DNA of 64,000 bases from Sanguinoderma infundibulare (taxonomy: Eukaryota; Basidiomycota; Agaricomycetes; Polyporales; Polyporaceae), in the NCBI GenBank assembly GCA_032821775.1, contig JAVLRN010000008.1:1674001-1738000 (forward strand), read 5' to 3'. Position 1 is the stretch's first letter, and each line of letters begins with the position of its first letter. Below the pieces are notes generated by a model. That model saw only the letters and a program-made list of their open reading frames with translations. It did not search any database and was not told the DNA's origin. A program made the translations under genes and the position numbers. Of this stretch, positions 1-11,064 are shown one piece after another.

Positions 1-238
1 AGTAGCAGGGGGCGAAACGGAGCGCTGGGGGAGGGGAGGTTCGGGTTGCGGATTTCAACTGACTCGCGGAAGTTCCTGACAAGTACGAGCAACTACTTTG
101 CCATTCGGTAGGGCCGAAACACGCGGTCAGCGCATGTGGGGTGCGTGGCAATGGCCGATGTCGTCGAAGAACAGGCTGTTTGCGCGCGAAGCCGAAGCGG
201 ATGGTGTGGACGGTGTGCGACGTCCGAGTCCCAACGCT

Positions 239-566
239 GTTGGTGGCGTCATTCGCCGGCAGGGTCGATAGGATACAGCATGTATTGTTACGAAACGCGA
301 CGACGTCGGGTAGGATGACGTGAGAGAGGCAATCAGTAAGGTTGGGCAGGTCTGTGAACAGAGAAGACGACTGACCCCCTAGTAGATACTCAGCCCTCGG
401 AGGCTGCTAATGAGTGCTCGAAGAATTCCTTTCCCCTTTTGGGACTTTGAAGGAAGTTTGTATCGCCCTAGGCTCGCCATGGTGGTGAGCTAGCTCTAGA
501 CTACGTCACGGTGGTTAACTAGTTATGACGCACAGAAGAACGAAGACATGGATCATGCCATGTACA
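239..566 (-). repeat. Dispersed ~325 bp repeat, copy 1
   Basis: This stretch is the reverse complement, with scattered substitutions and small indels, of 34536-34860. Read on the minus strand it starts TGTACATGG and ends CCACCAACA, so it has the TG...CA ends of a solo LTR or similar element. No matching target duplication is visible next to either copy, so the element class is open. The flanking 1-238 and 567-1098 show no convincing gene. Confidence 0.7.
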
Positions 567-1098
567 GCAGCACAAGTGGCACTGCGGTACAGTACTGTTT
601 GGTCGGCGGCGATCATCATCTCTCTAGAAGTAATGTTGGATGGGAACTTACGATGATAGTCAATATCATTCAAACGAATGCTTCTAAATCTAGAAGAACT
701 GGCCGATGCTTCAGGGTCGGTGTGCCGTGGCAGCTGAACGAAAACACTTCCGGAGACGACAGCTTTTAAGTAGTTTCGCCTATATTATCGAGACGGTTTC
801 TGCGCGGTGTTGGTCTTCTTGAGGCTCAGGTTCTGGAAGGAATTGGCAGCCCCGGACGAAGTCCGAGACGGGAGACAAATGGGAGAGCTACCGGTGACGA
901 GAGTATCCGTGACCGTTACGGTCACGTTGTGACGAACCATTCCTAGCAAGTCGCCGAGTCACAGTCGTCCTCTGTCTTTAAAGTTGCCATTTACCGCGTT
1001 TCCTGGGCCCACTGGTAGCCAACCGCGTAAGTAATCCTCCTATGAAACTGCTGCCATTCTACAATTTATGTCTAGGTATAGGGTGTTGGGTGTCGGAA

Positions 1099-2791
1099 AT
1101 GACGAGAAAGAAACCAGCGACGGCCTCCGACGCTGCAGGTTCGAAAACTACCCAAGGATCGGGATCCAAACGACAGAAATTCTGTGCTGCATATCAAGTA
1201 CCGCAAGAAATATGGGTCAACATCTTCCTCCATGTCCGACTCGACTCGTGGGACGACTCTTGGTATCGATTGCTCTGGGTATGTCGACGCTGGGCCACCA
1301 TTGCTCGTGCCTCCCCCATCCTGTGGAGTACTCTGACCGTCCGAGGAACCCAAGATTGAGCTGATACGGTCGAGCCTCCATCTATCGGGAACCATGCCTC
1401 TCGACGTTTCCTTCACCAAAACCGAGGAATTTGCCCACTCAGTTTCCCTCCTTTCCCCGCACATCCTGCGCCTCCGCAGTTTCCGCATCGAGGACGTTCG
1501 CATGACCAGAGATGAGTCGCTTGCAACTTTCCTGCACTAGCCTATGCCGAACCTCAAGGATCTCGAGCTCCGTTTTAAACCCGACATGGAGCGTCTGCCA
1601 TACTTGCACTTGGACGAAGCACGACCACCCGAAGATCTCAATCCCTTCCTCTGGCACCCAGAGATAAACGAGTGTCCGGAACTGTGTCGCCTTTCTTTGG
1701 GCCGTGGAGTCGGAATCGTCACTCAGCTTCCCATGTACCACGCGCTTCGACGGCTCGAACTCCACGACCGCCGGTATCATACGCCATTCAACATTGTCAC
1801 CTTCGTTGGGTTCTTGTCTCAATACCCTCACCTCGAGGATCTTTCCCTCCGTCTGTACCGTCCCCTCCTTGTCCCCCTGACTGTACCCCTCTCCCTTCCC
1901 GAAACCATTCGCAAGTTCTCCCTCGAGGACAACGCGTACTACGTCAAACCGTTCCTCTCGGCGTTCTACATCCCCCCGACCGTCGACCTCCACCTGACTC
2001 GCACACTCGACTATCAGGACTACGGCGACGTCGATATGCGCAACTACGATCCCGAAAAGACTCACACGGTCACAGAGCTTCTCCCGGACGACCGCAGCCT
2101 GCTCCCGATCCTGGCGTTCGTCGACAAGGTCGAACTCCACCACACGTCCGAGACGAGGTTTTCGTTCAAGGCACGCACCCCCCAGGGGAACACTGTCGAG
2201 CTGACGGGAAAGGTCCACGACGGCGCGGAGCGAGAGTCCCGCGACGGCCTGCACCTCCTGGACGACATCGCGAACGTCTTCCCCTCGGCGCCGCTCGTCG
2301 AGATCCGCGTCGACGGCCACGGCTCGTCCACGGTCGAGAAGCGGCACTGGGTCCGCGCGCTGCGCACGTTCACGAACTTGGAGCGCTTGGCCATCGACGG
2401 CACCAGCGCGGGCACGCCGTGGGATGCGCGAATGACGCTGTTTGACGCGCTGCAGATGAGCGAGCGGCCGAAGAAGGACAGGGGCAAGCTCGGGGCCGCG
2501 ACGGACGGGCCGCCTCTAGCTCTCGCGCCGCAGCTTCGGTCGCTCAGCTTCGTGTCTGACGGGTGGAGGGGGGAAGACGAGGAGTTCTCGAAGGAGCTCG
2601 CGCGGTGTCTCCAGAGCAGGAAGGCGCGCGGGTGTCTGCTGGAGGACCTACACTTGGTTCTCAGGTCTACCAGACCACGATGGAAAGGGGGGAATAACGA
2701 GACTGAGAACCGGCAGCGCATGGAGCTGTACGCCGCGAGGCTGCGACACCTCGTCAGCAACCTGCATTTCGAGTTCCACAATGAAGTTTAA
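1099..2791 (+). pseudogene. F-box/LRR-type protein gene, disrupted
   Basis: The first frame gives a lysine-rich start and then an F-box (VPQEIWVNIFLHV ... WYRLLWVCRRWATIARASPILW), the SKP1-binding domain of SCF ubiquitin ligases. It ends at a TGA at 1357. The family-like sequence resumes one frame away at 1361 (LIRSSLHLSG...), meets an in-frame TAG at 1538, then continues from 1544 for 415 residues. That last part has the leucine-rich, non-canonical LRR pattern usual for basidiomycete F-box proteins (PMPNLKDLELRF, YPHLEDLSLRL, LRSLSF). One frameshift plus one nonsense codon (a CAG to TAG change would explain it) argue for a pseudogene. An intron covering the frameshift is possible but no good donor-acceptor pair was seen. 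The C-terminal segment alone could still be expressed from 1544. Substrate unknown. Confidence 0.75.
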
Positions 2792-3572
2792 GTAAGCATC
2801 CCATGCTACAACGGTGTTCACGTTGAGCAGTTTCTGACCGTCATTTCTTCTCTGTTACATAGAGGTCACCGGAACCGGGAGGCCTGCGGCTTCGTCAAGA
2901 CTGGCCTCTGGGAAGTCGAACTTGTACGGTTAATGGCGGCCTTGGGCGCGAACTACCATGAAATAACACACTTTATTGTCAACAAACGCTCTACCTGTAG
3001 TCCTGTATGGCCAAGATACATTGTTCATTTCAGAGGGACGCGGGTCGTGGGATGACGGTCCTCAAGGGGACCTTCAACTTGACGGGAAACACAACCCCCA
3101 GTACTCTATCCAGGTCCCGGTGGGTACGTACTTGCGTTGGAAAATCTCTCTGCTTGCCGAACTTTGCCTGCAATTCGTGCTCGGAGCGGACAGGGGCGTC
3201 CTAGGATACGGCCAACTTTGAAGTGACCGGAAGGTGGGGGTTGAGACAGACTTTAAATTGTACAGTGTCCACAAGCTGCGACTTGAGTCGGAGGAGGTCC
3301 TCGAGCCGCGCTATAGTTACTACAGCCCCAATTTTATGCAGTTGAGAAGCCTGCTAGCTTGCGTTGTGACGTCAGGGGCAGAGAAGTTATTTACAAACCT
3401 AGATAGCAACCGAATCCCAATCGTACAAACGTGTACATACATACTACCCCCGACCGAGTGCTCCCGGGCCGAATCTCAACTCGAACATTGTTCCTACTTT
3501 CGAAGTCCAACATAACCAGTGGTGAGATTTCGACACTACAGATAACTTCACTACAAGCTCACCTCGCAATGC
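2792..3572. other. Intergenic, no supported gene
   Basis: Only short open frames occur. A GTAAGC...ACATAG intron-like stretch directly follows the F-box stop at 2791, so a lost 3' exon of that gene may lie around 2864-2960. The small frame at 2976-3221 has no recognisable domain. Confidence 0.4.
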
Positions 3573-4859
3573 TCATATAGGCTCGGGGGCCGTTTTGGTG
3601 GGTCTCGACACATCAGGGTCCGATCCGGTGGCGGCTCGAGAGCTGATGGGCGTAGTGGACGCCAACACCGGGGAGGAGTACCCAGAAGCCGCAGCTGCCT
3701 TCTCATCCTTTTGCGCGTTGAACTCCCGTCGCCTGTCATCCCAGTAACGCTTCTCATCCGGGCGGAGCTCTCCGGGAAAGAACGTAGGGACGAGGGCCAG
3801 TCCGACACCCCTCTGCTCCTTCTCTGCCCTTTTTAGGACGTCCATGACCCCGTCTTCGTGCACCTCCGCGCAGCACTCGAGCGGGAACCCGAGAGCATCG
3901 CAGGAACGTCTCGCGCCGGCAGCATGGATGTTTTGGATCATTCCCAACCCTCCGATCCCGATAAGGTACCACGCATCACCATCCAGCCCTTCTACAGTAA
4001 GGAGGAGGAGAATCCAGCCCACGAAGAGCATGAAGGTGACCGTCCGCGTCTCTAGGGAATGCTCGTGCCTCGCACCGGCAAGGTCCTCCAGACGCAGGCC
4101 ACGGTCGAGGACGAAGACCATGACCACCGGCGCGCCGTTCCCCCTCGTCAAGCAGTACACTTTCTCTTTTCCGCCCTTGATGGTTCGCGCAGGGTACTTC
4201 TCGCGCTTCCACTGGGGAAGCGCGGTCGCGGAGAGGGCGAGGAGGGTGCCAGCGACGGTCACGAGGAAGACGACCCAGTCGCCGTGGAGGAACCAGGGGA
4301 TGATGGAAATGACGAGCTGCAGAACGATGACGGCGACACCCACCCAGTACACCGTGTCCCTCGCGGGCTCGCCCATCTCGCGGCCACGATTCGACGCCGG
4401 TCGGTAGAAGGCGACCGTGAGTCCTTTCCTCCGTACGTGACCACTCAGTCGATGCTCCTCATCGCGCATGAGGCGGCTGAGGATCCAAGACTGGTTGTCC
4501 CGGTCGTAGTTGGTCGCTATGTTGATCAACTTCATGGTGTACTCGGGCGGCGGCAGGAGCCGTCCGTCTCCCAGTGCAGATAAAAGAGCGGAGATGGAGT
4601 ACGAGAGCCATCCGAAGGAGAACGCGACGGGGGCGATGCGCAACGGGAACACGGCGGGGCCGATGCGCGGGGGGACGGTCGCGGCGAGCTGGGCGAGGGC
4701 GACTTTGACGACATCACCACCTACGAGCATGAGGAGGGTGAGGGTGTCATGGGGGTTTTGCCATTGGGCTCGCATCGCCGAGGAGAACTGGGACGGTGTG
4801 GCATTGGGGTCGACGAAGTCAGCGGCGGTTGCCATGAGGGTGCGCGGTGAGGCGGGCAT
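3573..4859 (-). CDS. Multi-pass membrane protein, MP family (divergent copy)
   Basis: A single open frame of about 428 residues from the ATG at 4859, chosen because it matches the conserved start of the paralogues (MP-SP...). It is a diverged member of a family with further copies at 34.1, 42.3, 52.4 and 56.0 kb. Shared blocks are FVDPNATPSQF-AMRAQWQNPHD near the N-terminus, AFSFGWLSYSISALLSALGDGRLLPPPEY, a central ALPQW...EKYPAR segment, the LTRGNGAPVVMV block and VGLALVPTFFPGELRPDE near the C-terminus. Hydrophobic stretches suggest about six membrane segments in three pairs. Function unknown; I know no named domain for it. The linker between membrane pairs is shorter than in the tandem copies and lacks their Ser-Ala-Lys repeats. 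A splice-donor-like GAGGTGAGC follows the stop, as in the other copies. Confidence 0.85.
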   Translation of the reverse strand: MPASPRTLMATAADFVDPNATPSQFSSAMRAQWQNPHDTLTLLMLVGGDVVKVALAQLAATVPPRIGPAVFPLRIAPVAFSFGWLSYSISALLSALGDGRLLPPPEYTMKLINIATNYDRDNQSWILSRLMRDEEHRLSGHVRRKGLTVAFYRPASNRGREMGEPARDTVYWVGVAVIVLQLVISIIPWFLHGDWVVFLVTVAGTLLALSATALPQWKREKYPARTIKGGKEKVYCLTRGNGAPVVMVFVLDRGLRLEDLAGARHEHSLETRTVTFMLFVGWILLLLTVEGLDGDAWYLIGIGGLGMIQNIHAAGARRSCDALGFPLECCAEVHEDGVMDVLKRAEKEQRGVGLALVPTFFPGELRPDEKRYWDDRRREFNAQKDEKAAAASGYSSPVLASTTPISSRAATGSDPDVSRPTKTAPEPI

Positions 4860-5460
4860 CGTTGAACATGGACTGCGATGGGATGACTGCAGCTGAAGAC
4901 CTAGCGTTTCGTACAGGATATCATCAACGCATCGTGCCATTACTGTAATATTCGCATGGCCCCGGTGGGCGTTGGTCGTCCAACGCGGGCGTGAGGCGCG
5001 CGGAGAACGTGGCCCTTCGCCTCCCATCATTGATTCATTCACACCACTGTCCTCGTTGACAGCGTCCTTCTGGGGTCGCGCTTCCTCTACTCCTTGCTGT
5101 CATAGCTGCTGCCCCCGCCCCCGTTCTTACCGCACGCGCTCTTGCCTGCCCGATCTCGGGAACTTCTCTCAGAATCCGCACGCTGCCCCGTGGACTCCAA
5201 CGACGCGCTCGGCTTGTCAGACAGCAACAACCCCACCCGCGCATTCGCGTCTGCGCGGCTGGCGTGGCGGCGCATGCGAACATCGTGGCCATCCAAGGGC
5301 TCGATTCGTCACGCGCGCGCACGACCTGGCGAGCAGGCTGGAGCATCGTGAAATCGCCGGAGCTATTGGCATGGAAGATACGCAAAGCTGGCCGGAGGCA
5401 AGGCTGGAGGAGACATCTTGAGGACGAAATGGTGCGAGACCGGGTGGCAGGATGGTAGAG
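4860..5460. other. Intergenic upstream of the MP gene
   Basis: GC-rich 5' flank of the minus-strand membrane-protein gene. Open frames exist on both strands but have the arginine- and serine-rich look of chance frames. No gene supported. Confidence 0.4.
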
Positions 5461-6241
5461 TCTGCACACCCTTTTGCAAGAGGGCGGTTTAATGCACCAA
5501 GCCCACTTGCAAGTGGGTGGACCCCTCGCGTCGTGGCCTCATCCCTTCAGATTCCTTCATTCCCGGAGCTCGGATTGTCTGCATAGTATGTATTGCGCCT
5601 TTATCAAACATACCTCAGATTGCGAACTGATTGAATTCCTAAACTCTTATAAAATGAACATCGCACACAGTGCGCATTATGAACTTCAGCCGGGTAAGTC
5701 CCCAAACCGAATATTGATTATACCCACTACCATTGAGCAACCTGACCTTGGACCCATTGCCTCGTCGCGCACTGTACATTTTTCCGGCTTCTCCCTGATG
5801 CAAGTCCCCGCTCCCTGATGCAAGTCCCCACGCCCTGATGCAAGTTCAGTCAAGTGACTGCGTGTGGACCCGCCCTGATGCAAGTGTCTTGCTGTGTCTC
5901 AGATGCCTTCATGCAGCCGTTCTCCCCAAGGGTCCCAGGTGGCGCATTAAGACGCCTCTGCTCGTGCTCGAGCCGGCCACGTCCCCGAGCGCTGTGCGCG
6001 CCTTTGATAACTGGTGCGCGAGCTTGCGCGAGTCTCACCCGCCCTCGCGATGTGGTCATGCGGCAGCTGGCCTTGGGTTCGAGACTCATCTTACAAATTT
6101 ATTTCCCCTCTAGGCCGACGTCGTGCAGTTGTCTTACTCCGGTGCGCGCCCGATCATCCCGGATCATCGCCCTCTGAGCCTTCCGTCCTCTTGCAAGTGG
6201 GCTCGGTTTATTAAACCCCCCACTTGCAAAGGGTGTGTAGA
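5461..6241. mobile_element. TIR-type non-autonomous DNA transposon with palindromic subterminal repeats
   Basis: The ends form an imperfect inverted repeat of about 55 bp. The left begins TCTGCACACCCTTTTGCAAG and reaches CCCACTTGCAAG; the reverse complement of the right begins TCTACACACCCTTTGCAAG and reaches the same motif. Inside lie palindromes on CACTTGCAAGTG and a cluster of TGATGCAAGT units (5799-5882). No transposase-like frame was found. No clear target duplication could be read, so the superfamily is not assigned; subterminal motif arrays are typical of CACTA-, hAT- and KDZ-like elements. The same two motif families occur in the insertion at 12295-13478. Confidence 0.7.
5799..5882 (+). 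repeat. Cluster of CCCTGATGCAAGT units
   Basis: Four direct copies of CTGATGCAAGT in about 80 bp, separated by short spacers. They sit inside the TIR element and match units around 12640-13040 in the related insertion. Probably subterminal transposase-binding repeats. Confidence 0.7.
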
Positions 6242-7495
6242 TGACGGCTCCAGGATGATGTGTTCCTGCAGTCCGAGTTCCGGAGCCAAAGACCAGCGGT
6301 CGTTCGTGGACTCTGCGAGTACATCCCTCTCCCTCGGGCCCTGTCATTGTGACCCCATCAGTAATTCACACGAGTTCTGAACGTCTGGATACCTGGCGCT
6401 TAGGGCGCCTAAGAGGGTGAAAACACAGACATTAACCTACCGTCGGCCACCCACCCTTCGCGGTGCCACGGTTTGAAGTGCAGGAGGTATTATTGCTTTT
6501 GCGCAACCATCTGGGAGCGCGTGGTCCACGTGCGGGTACTGGAGAGCATGTCAGTGCTCGCACATTGATGCACGGTGATGACTAGTATTGCGGACGATGG
6601 TGCCCGTCGTGCACTGGTTTCGTCGTCAGAGGGTGTTTGTAGGGGGCATCCGAGCCATTGTGGGTCTTGTTGGACCTTTCGCTGCACTGTGAGTGTCCCT
6701 TTCAAAATGTCTGACAGGGTAGTTTTGCACCTCTGACCTCTGACCTCTGGCATGTCTGAAATTGGTCTGAATTTATCTGAAAATGTCTGAAAATGTCTGA
6801 AACGTCTGTGACAGACGTCTCAGAACTCCTGGGAATTTCTGATGCCCCAGTGGGTCCTTCGCGTATTGCCACGGGTCCTTCTTCGGAGCGGGCTGCACGA
6901 CCCACATGTCACTGGCGCAGCCGTTGACCTGCCCGGACTTGAGGGTCACAGCGATGTCCGCAGAATTCCAGCAAACAATAGAGTCACGGTGGTGATGCTC
7001 TGGGATGCCAATTGCTCCATTAGCACAACAGGTTGCACTACTCGCACAAGATGTGGCGGGGACGTGATGGGTGATCGAGAATTCCTTGCAGGGGAGGCTG
7101 CAGGACCTACGACCATTATCATGGACATTGCAAGTACGTCACTTGGTTTATTTTGTCATGGATGCGGTGACTGTTGGCCGCCGTAGTGACTCTAGAAGTG
7201 CCATCGCTTCCACAGCTGAGCCTCAAGGGGACTGTCCCAGCAAAATCGCCGAAGAGGCAAGAGATCAACCTGCGCACAACATGCAGAGGGATCGGTGTTA
7301 ATTCTATGAGGAAGTACGAACAATCTGGGAGCAGTAGGAGTCTATCGTATCACGCATAGTATAAGTACGCTGGCCATACTGTATTCATGAAATACAGTGT
7401 TCGAACCTGTCCGAATGCTCAGAATCTACAAGTACCTGTCCATGCGTGCCTTGCCCTCAAAGAATGAAGGTGCGCTCCTTCCAGCAGTCGTATGC
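6242..7495. other. Intergenic with a short TGTCTGAAA-type repeat
   Basis: No supported gene. At about 6750-6812 a low-complexity patch repeats TCTGAAAATG-like units several times (GTCTGAAATTGG, ATCTGAAAATG, GTCTGAAAATG, GTCTGAAACG). Part of 7330-7495 may belong to a 3' exon of the HET gene, because that gene's last frame ends at a splice-donor-like GGAGGTGAGC. Confidence 0.4.
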
Positions 7496-9154
7496 TCACC
7501 TCCATGCCCCTCCATGAATAAACCACGGAGTAGGCACAGGCCGATGGAACTGACCCTCGGAATCTGCTTGCAAGATGACTGCCCTCTCCAACCCCCCATG
7601 GTCTAAGAAATGACTCGGCAGCAAGCTGTCCATCATCCCAAGACTGATCGTGTAGAACCCATCCACAGGGGGCACGGGCGCAGAATCAATATCCAAATTG
7701 CGCCAGACCTTGCTGTTGGGATAGGTGGTGATGAAGTGGCTCCATTGGGGGTCATAAGGTTTGGGAGATTGCTTGACACGAGGCTCAAAGGTCCCCATCC
7801 ACTCTACAGCGAGAGACAATGCATTGAAAGTCAAATGACCTTGGTCGTCCATCCGACAGTGGTCGACAACCCTAAAGTCTGTTCCCTGCCAGCCATCGAT
7901 GTCCCCCATCAGTTCGGCCACCTCTTTGTCACCATCGGGGAAGGGGTACACGGCTGTGCCAGCAACGGTTGTCTTCGGAAATGCAGGAAACGAGTGGATC
8001 GTGGGATGGGGAGGCAGAGATAGCGAGCTTGCCAGCCAGTAGGGTGCGGCTCCTTGCTCCAAGATAGCCCGCGCGAGCGCAATAGTTGCGCCGGTACGAT
8101 CATTCTTGTGAAAGGCTTTGGGGTCCAGGGCGACGCCAAAGAGCCCCATGATGCTGAATACCATATCCACCGGGCGAGAGGACGTCCTCATCATCGCACT
8201 CTGCCATAGCGCAGTCACTTTCGAGGGAGAAAGCATTCCAGCCATCTCGTCAGGGTTGTCCAGCATCATCATGAAGCTAAGCACGGTCGCCTGCCGCAAA
8301 CCAACGTCCTTGTCCCTGAACATCGCGACTGAGACCTCAACCACGGGCTGGTGGAGAAACTCGACGCACAATATCACATTTCCCCACATGCAGCAGAAGA
8401 GCAGCAGATGGAGCTCAATCTGAGCGGACTGCCCTGGCACAATGGTCCTGACGGTAGCAGATAGAGCTATCTCTTGTAGCGTGTTTGAGAGCTGCCCACC
8501 AGGGTATGGCCAGGACACCACAACGTCGCACGCTGGTGGCGCGACAGCCTCCTGAAGCGTCCAGGTGCGCTGTATCCATCCGGTGGGCTCGTCTAGGCAT
8601 GCGAGACGTTGCGTGCCTCCCGGAAGGACATAACACTTTTGACAGGATGCATACAGGGTGGACATCCACTCGATTTGCCAAGCCTTGTCGTCCTGGCTCG
8701 ACTGTATGATGCAGAGCCGGTCCAGCCAGAGAAGCGGTATGCCATCGGAGAGACAAGCACGGGCGACGTGTACCAGTACGTCAATGCTGATGGGATCAGC
8801 GTTTGTGGCACCGGCGATGGTGAAAGACCCAAGTGTCAACATGGAGGGTGGAGCAGGTCCTGCGACGCCACGCCAGACGTATGAGATGGCGGCATACCAG
8901 ATGTCATTGAGCCTAGGGTACTCGACAGTGTGAAGGATGTGTTGGTGGACCAGCAGCGAGCAATCGACAAAGTGAAATCGACATGGTGTCACACCATGAC
9001 TGGAGATGTCCAGCGGGAAATGAGGGAGGGCTGAAATCCGTGTCTGGGTGACTGTTTTGTAGGAAGGAGGAATAATGACAGCCGTGGTGTTCAAGTACGC
9101 CTGCCTTCTGCTCGCTTCGATGGACATGCAATGACGTATGTTGAGCGGGCACAT
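7496..9154 (-). CDS. HET-domain (heterokaryon-incompatibility-like) protein
   Basis: A long uninterrupted frame of 552 residues from the first ATG at 9154; the open frame reaches 9184 and an acceptor-like TTGCAG lies just upstream, so a short 5' exon is likely. The HET signature is clear in the N-terminal half: WYAAISYVWRG at about residues 85-95, LLWLDRLCIIQ...DKAWQI, ASCQKCYVLPGG, then WIQRTWTLQEAVAP. HET proteins mediate non-self recognition and cell death at hyphal fusion in fungi; many basidiomycete members have no proven role. The rest of the protein is alpha-helical with no second recognisable domain. The 3' end may be incomplete because TGG AGG TGA overlaps a good donor (AG|GTGAGC). 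It neighbours a ricin-B-like gene on the same strand. Confidence 0.85.
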   Translation of the reverse strand: MCPLNIRHCMSIEASRRQAYLNTTAVIIPPSYKTVTQTRISALPHFPLDISSHGVTPCRFHFVDCSLLVHQHILHTVEYPRLNDIWYAAISYVWRGVAGPAPPSMLTLGSFTIAGATNADPISIDVLVHVARACLSDGIPLLWLDRLCIIQSSQDDKAWQIEWMSTLYASCQKCYVLPGGTQRLACLDEPTGWIQRTWTLQEAVAPPACDVVVSWPYPGGQLSNTLQEIALSATVRTIVPGQSAQIELHLLLFCCMWGNVILCVEFLHQPVVEVSVAMFRDKDVGLRQATVLSFMMMLDNPDEMAGMLSPSKVTALWQSAMMRTSSRPVDMVFSIMGLFGVALDPKAFHKNDRTGATIALARAILEQGAAPYWLASSLSLPPHPTIHSFPAFPKTTVAGTAVYPFPDGDKEVAELMGDIDGWQGTDFRVVDHCRMDDQGHLTFNALSLAVEWMGTFEPRVKQSPKPYDPQWSHFITTYPNSKVWRNLDIDSAPVPPVDGFYTISLGMMDSLLPSHFLDHGGLERAVILQADSEGQFHRPVPTPWFIHGGAWR

Positions 9155-9184
9155 GTCTTGCCCCAACTGTTCAAGGACTTTCAC

Positions 9185-9676
9185 ATAGCTGCAATGCTCA
9201 GTCTGAGGCTATCTCATCAGAAGTCAAAATGCGCACCTGGTTAGGGCATGATCGTGATATAAGCTTCCATAAGAGGATGGATTTCCTTGCTGGTTTGCTG
9301 CCGTGTGCGCGGAATACTCGGCTTGCATCAATCCATTGCGGTACTCAGATATCGCTTGCTCCAACGCTTGTAAAAGCCTGTCACAGCCTCAAAATCAAGA
9401 CCGCGCCATCCACGGTCGATAAAATACTCACTCTCTATCCTCTGTGACTCATACATGCTCACTCAACACGTGATTCTCACCCCCAACAGAAAGAAGAGGT
9501 CCATATTGCCACCATTTCCACGGCGCTTTGTTGCCCATGCCAGACACCAACTGGACCTGAGAGCCCAAGTGAGCGAAAGAGGATACAAAGAGTAAAATCG
9601 AACAAGTGTACCTTGCCAGTGGCCCCGGGAGCGAGGTATAAGTTCGAATTAGGGCACGATATCCTAGCGCAGTCTG
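9185..9676. other. Intergenic between the HET gene and the lectin-like gene
   Basis: No supported gene. It probably holds the HET promoter and a possible first exon (donor-like GTGCGC on the minus strand near 9232 with acceptor at about 9189). Confidence 0.35.
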
Positions 9677-10576
9677 TCAGCTATGCTCCCTTCCATGAGA
9701 ATTGATGTGATCGATGTACCTGAGAAGGCCGTCTGAGCTCTGTTCCACATTCCACACAGCGGGGTCTGAGCTCGCCACAACTGCCGCCTTGTCTTTCATC
9801 TCACCCTCGACGGCCAGGTAGAGTGTGCGCCCGACCTTCGACGGCTGCATGCAGCGGATGTAGTACCCGTGCCCACTAGGGATGAACTCCCACTCCTGGT
9901 TCCGCTCACCGATCCACCGAACCAAGGTGATTGCCTTTTGGTCGACCCCATGCAGGTTCATCACCCTCCAGTACTGCTGGTGCAGGAGCACGTATGGCCC
10001 AGCAGTGCCCACCAGGAGCTTTGATAATACCTGCGGCGGCGAGAAAGCGAATAAGACGAGGGATAACTCGCCTCTCATCTTGGCCATCAATTGCTCTTGG
10101 ACTGGCATTCTTGCGCAGGTAACACCTGCCTCAAGAAGCTGGGGATGCATCGGGAACTGTACATCCTCCATGTCGGGGGTCTGGGGCGGTTCCGAGTTCA
10201 TGGCGACTGGCTCTGTGGGGATAGTTAAGGGCTCAGGCCCATGCATCGCATACAAATTGGTGAAAGAGCTGATGGTTGATGCACGGCCAGGACGTCGTTC
10301 GGTGTTGTTGTTCGAGGAAGCTTTCACGGTCGCGGTGCCATTGATCTTGAGTGACACCCGATTCATGTAGCTCGATGTGTTGCCCATGGCTGTGTCGCTT
10401 TGGTCGCTGTCCGAAACTTGCGTTCGAACAGGCCCTTGATCATCGTGACGTAGAATGGATACATTCGAGCTTGCAGTTGAGGACGTTACAGAGTTGTCAT
10501 GTGTGGTGTCGGGGGATGAGGGAGTAAGTGTACTTAGGTGGATGAGGGTGCATGCGTTCACACTGTAACGACTCAC
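9677..10576 (-). CDS. Protein with C-terminal ricin-B-like (beta-trefoil) segment
   Basis: One open frame of 299 residues. The last ~100 residues read like one to two lobes of a fungal ricin-B-type lectin: GPYVLLHQQYWRVMNLHG, then RNQEWEFIPSGHGYYIRCM, then LYLAVEGE and AVWNVE. Such folds bind carbohydrates or proteins; no toxin domain is present. The N-terminal ~170 residues are Ser/Thr-rich and disordered. An internal ATG at the start of MGNTSSYMNRV is an alternative start that would give about 236 residues. The frame is intronless, and a GTGAGTCG just upstream could be a donor. Same strand as the HET gene, about 500 bp away. Confidence 0.65.
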   Translation of the reverse strand: MSRYSVNACTLIHLSTLTPSSPDTTHDNSVTSSTASSNVSILRHDDQGPVRTQVSDSDQSDTAMGNTSSYMNRVSLKINGTATVKASSNNNTERRPGRASTISSFTNLYAMHGPEPLTIPTEPVAMNSEPPQTPDMEDVQFPMHPQLLEAGVTCARMPVQEQLMAKMRGELSLVLFAFSPPQVLSKLLVGTAGPYVLLHQQYWRVMNLHGVDQKAITLVRWIGERNQEWEFIPSGHGYYIRCMQPSKVGRTLYLAVEGEMKDKAAVVASSDPAVWNVEQSSDGLLRYIDHINSHGREHS

Positions 10577-10635
10577 CTTAGATGCTGGCCTGAGCGCACG
10601 ATGAGAAGCCTTGCAATTGAGGGTGCTCTGATCCG

Positions 10636-11064
10636 ATGACGAGCACGACAGAGGGGATCCGGCAGGATATCAACGACGCGTACCAGTTCTTGGAGATGTA
10701 CATGAAGATGAAGAAGCTCGAGCCACAGATGGAGGTCCTTGACTAGGTGCTGTCGATGCTGGAAGCGTCGAAAAGCTCAATGTTCCTCTTGTACTGGTCG
10801 TTCGCGAAGGCGCATGGTCCTTGCATACAGTTCGTGGAGGCACTGATGAAGGCGTGGAACGACCGTGATCGCTCGGCGGTGAGCAACGTCATGGACAGCA
10901 TCAAGCGGAAAAGTGGGAATCTTGCAGATCGTAAGTCGTCTTTACTCTACATGGGGATTAGGAACAGACTGATTTATAACGTTCCTTCTGCAGTACCAGA
11001 ACCAACCATCATGAAGAAGAACGTCATCCAAGGCACGCTATCACAGTCCCTTGTGCGCACATAG
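10636..11064 (+). pseudogene. Small two-exon gene with an in-frame stop
   Basis: Exon 1 (10636-10930) starts ATG and encodes a helical, Met/Lys-rich protein (INDAYQFLEMYMKMKKLEPQMEVLD). A TAG follows at 10744, then the same frame continues (VLSMLEASKSSMFLLYWSFAKAHGP). A good GTAAGT donor at 10931 and CTGCAG acceptor at 10993 join it in phase to exon 2 (10994-11064), ending LSQSLVRT and a stop. Correct splicing on both sides of one stop suggests a recently broken gene; CAG to TAG would explain it. Family not recognised. Confidence 0.5.

Noticed and set aside
3844..4583. Long plus-strand frames over the MP gene (for example 3844-4407)
   Set aside because: They are antisense shadows of the well-conserved minus-strand coding sequence, with Arg/Pro/Ser-rich composition and no paralogue conservation.
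9677..10576. Toxin of the ricin type
   Set aside because: Only the beta-trefoil lectin-like part is seen; no ribosome-inactivating or other toxic domain is present.
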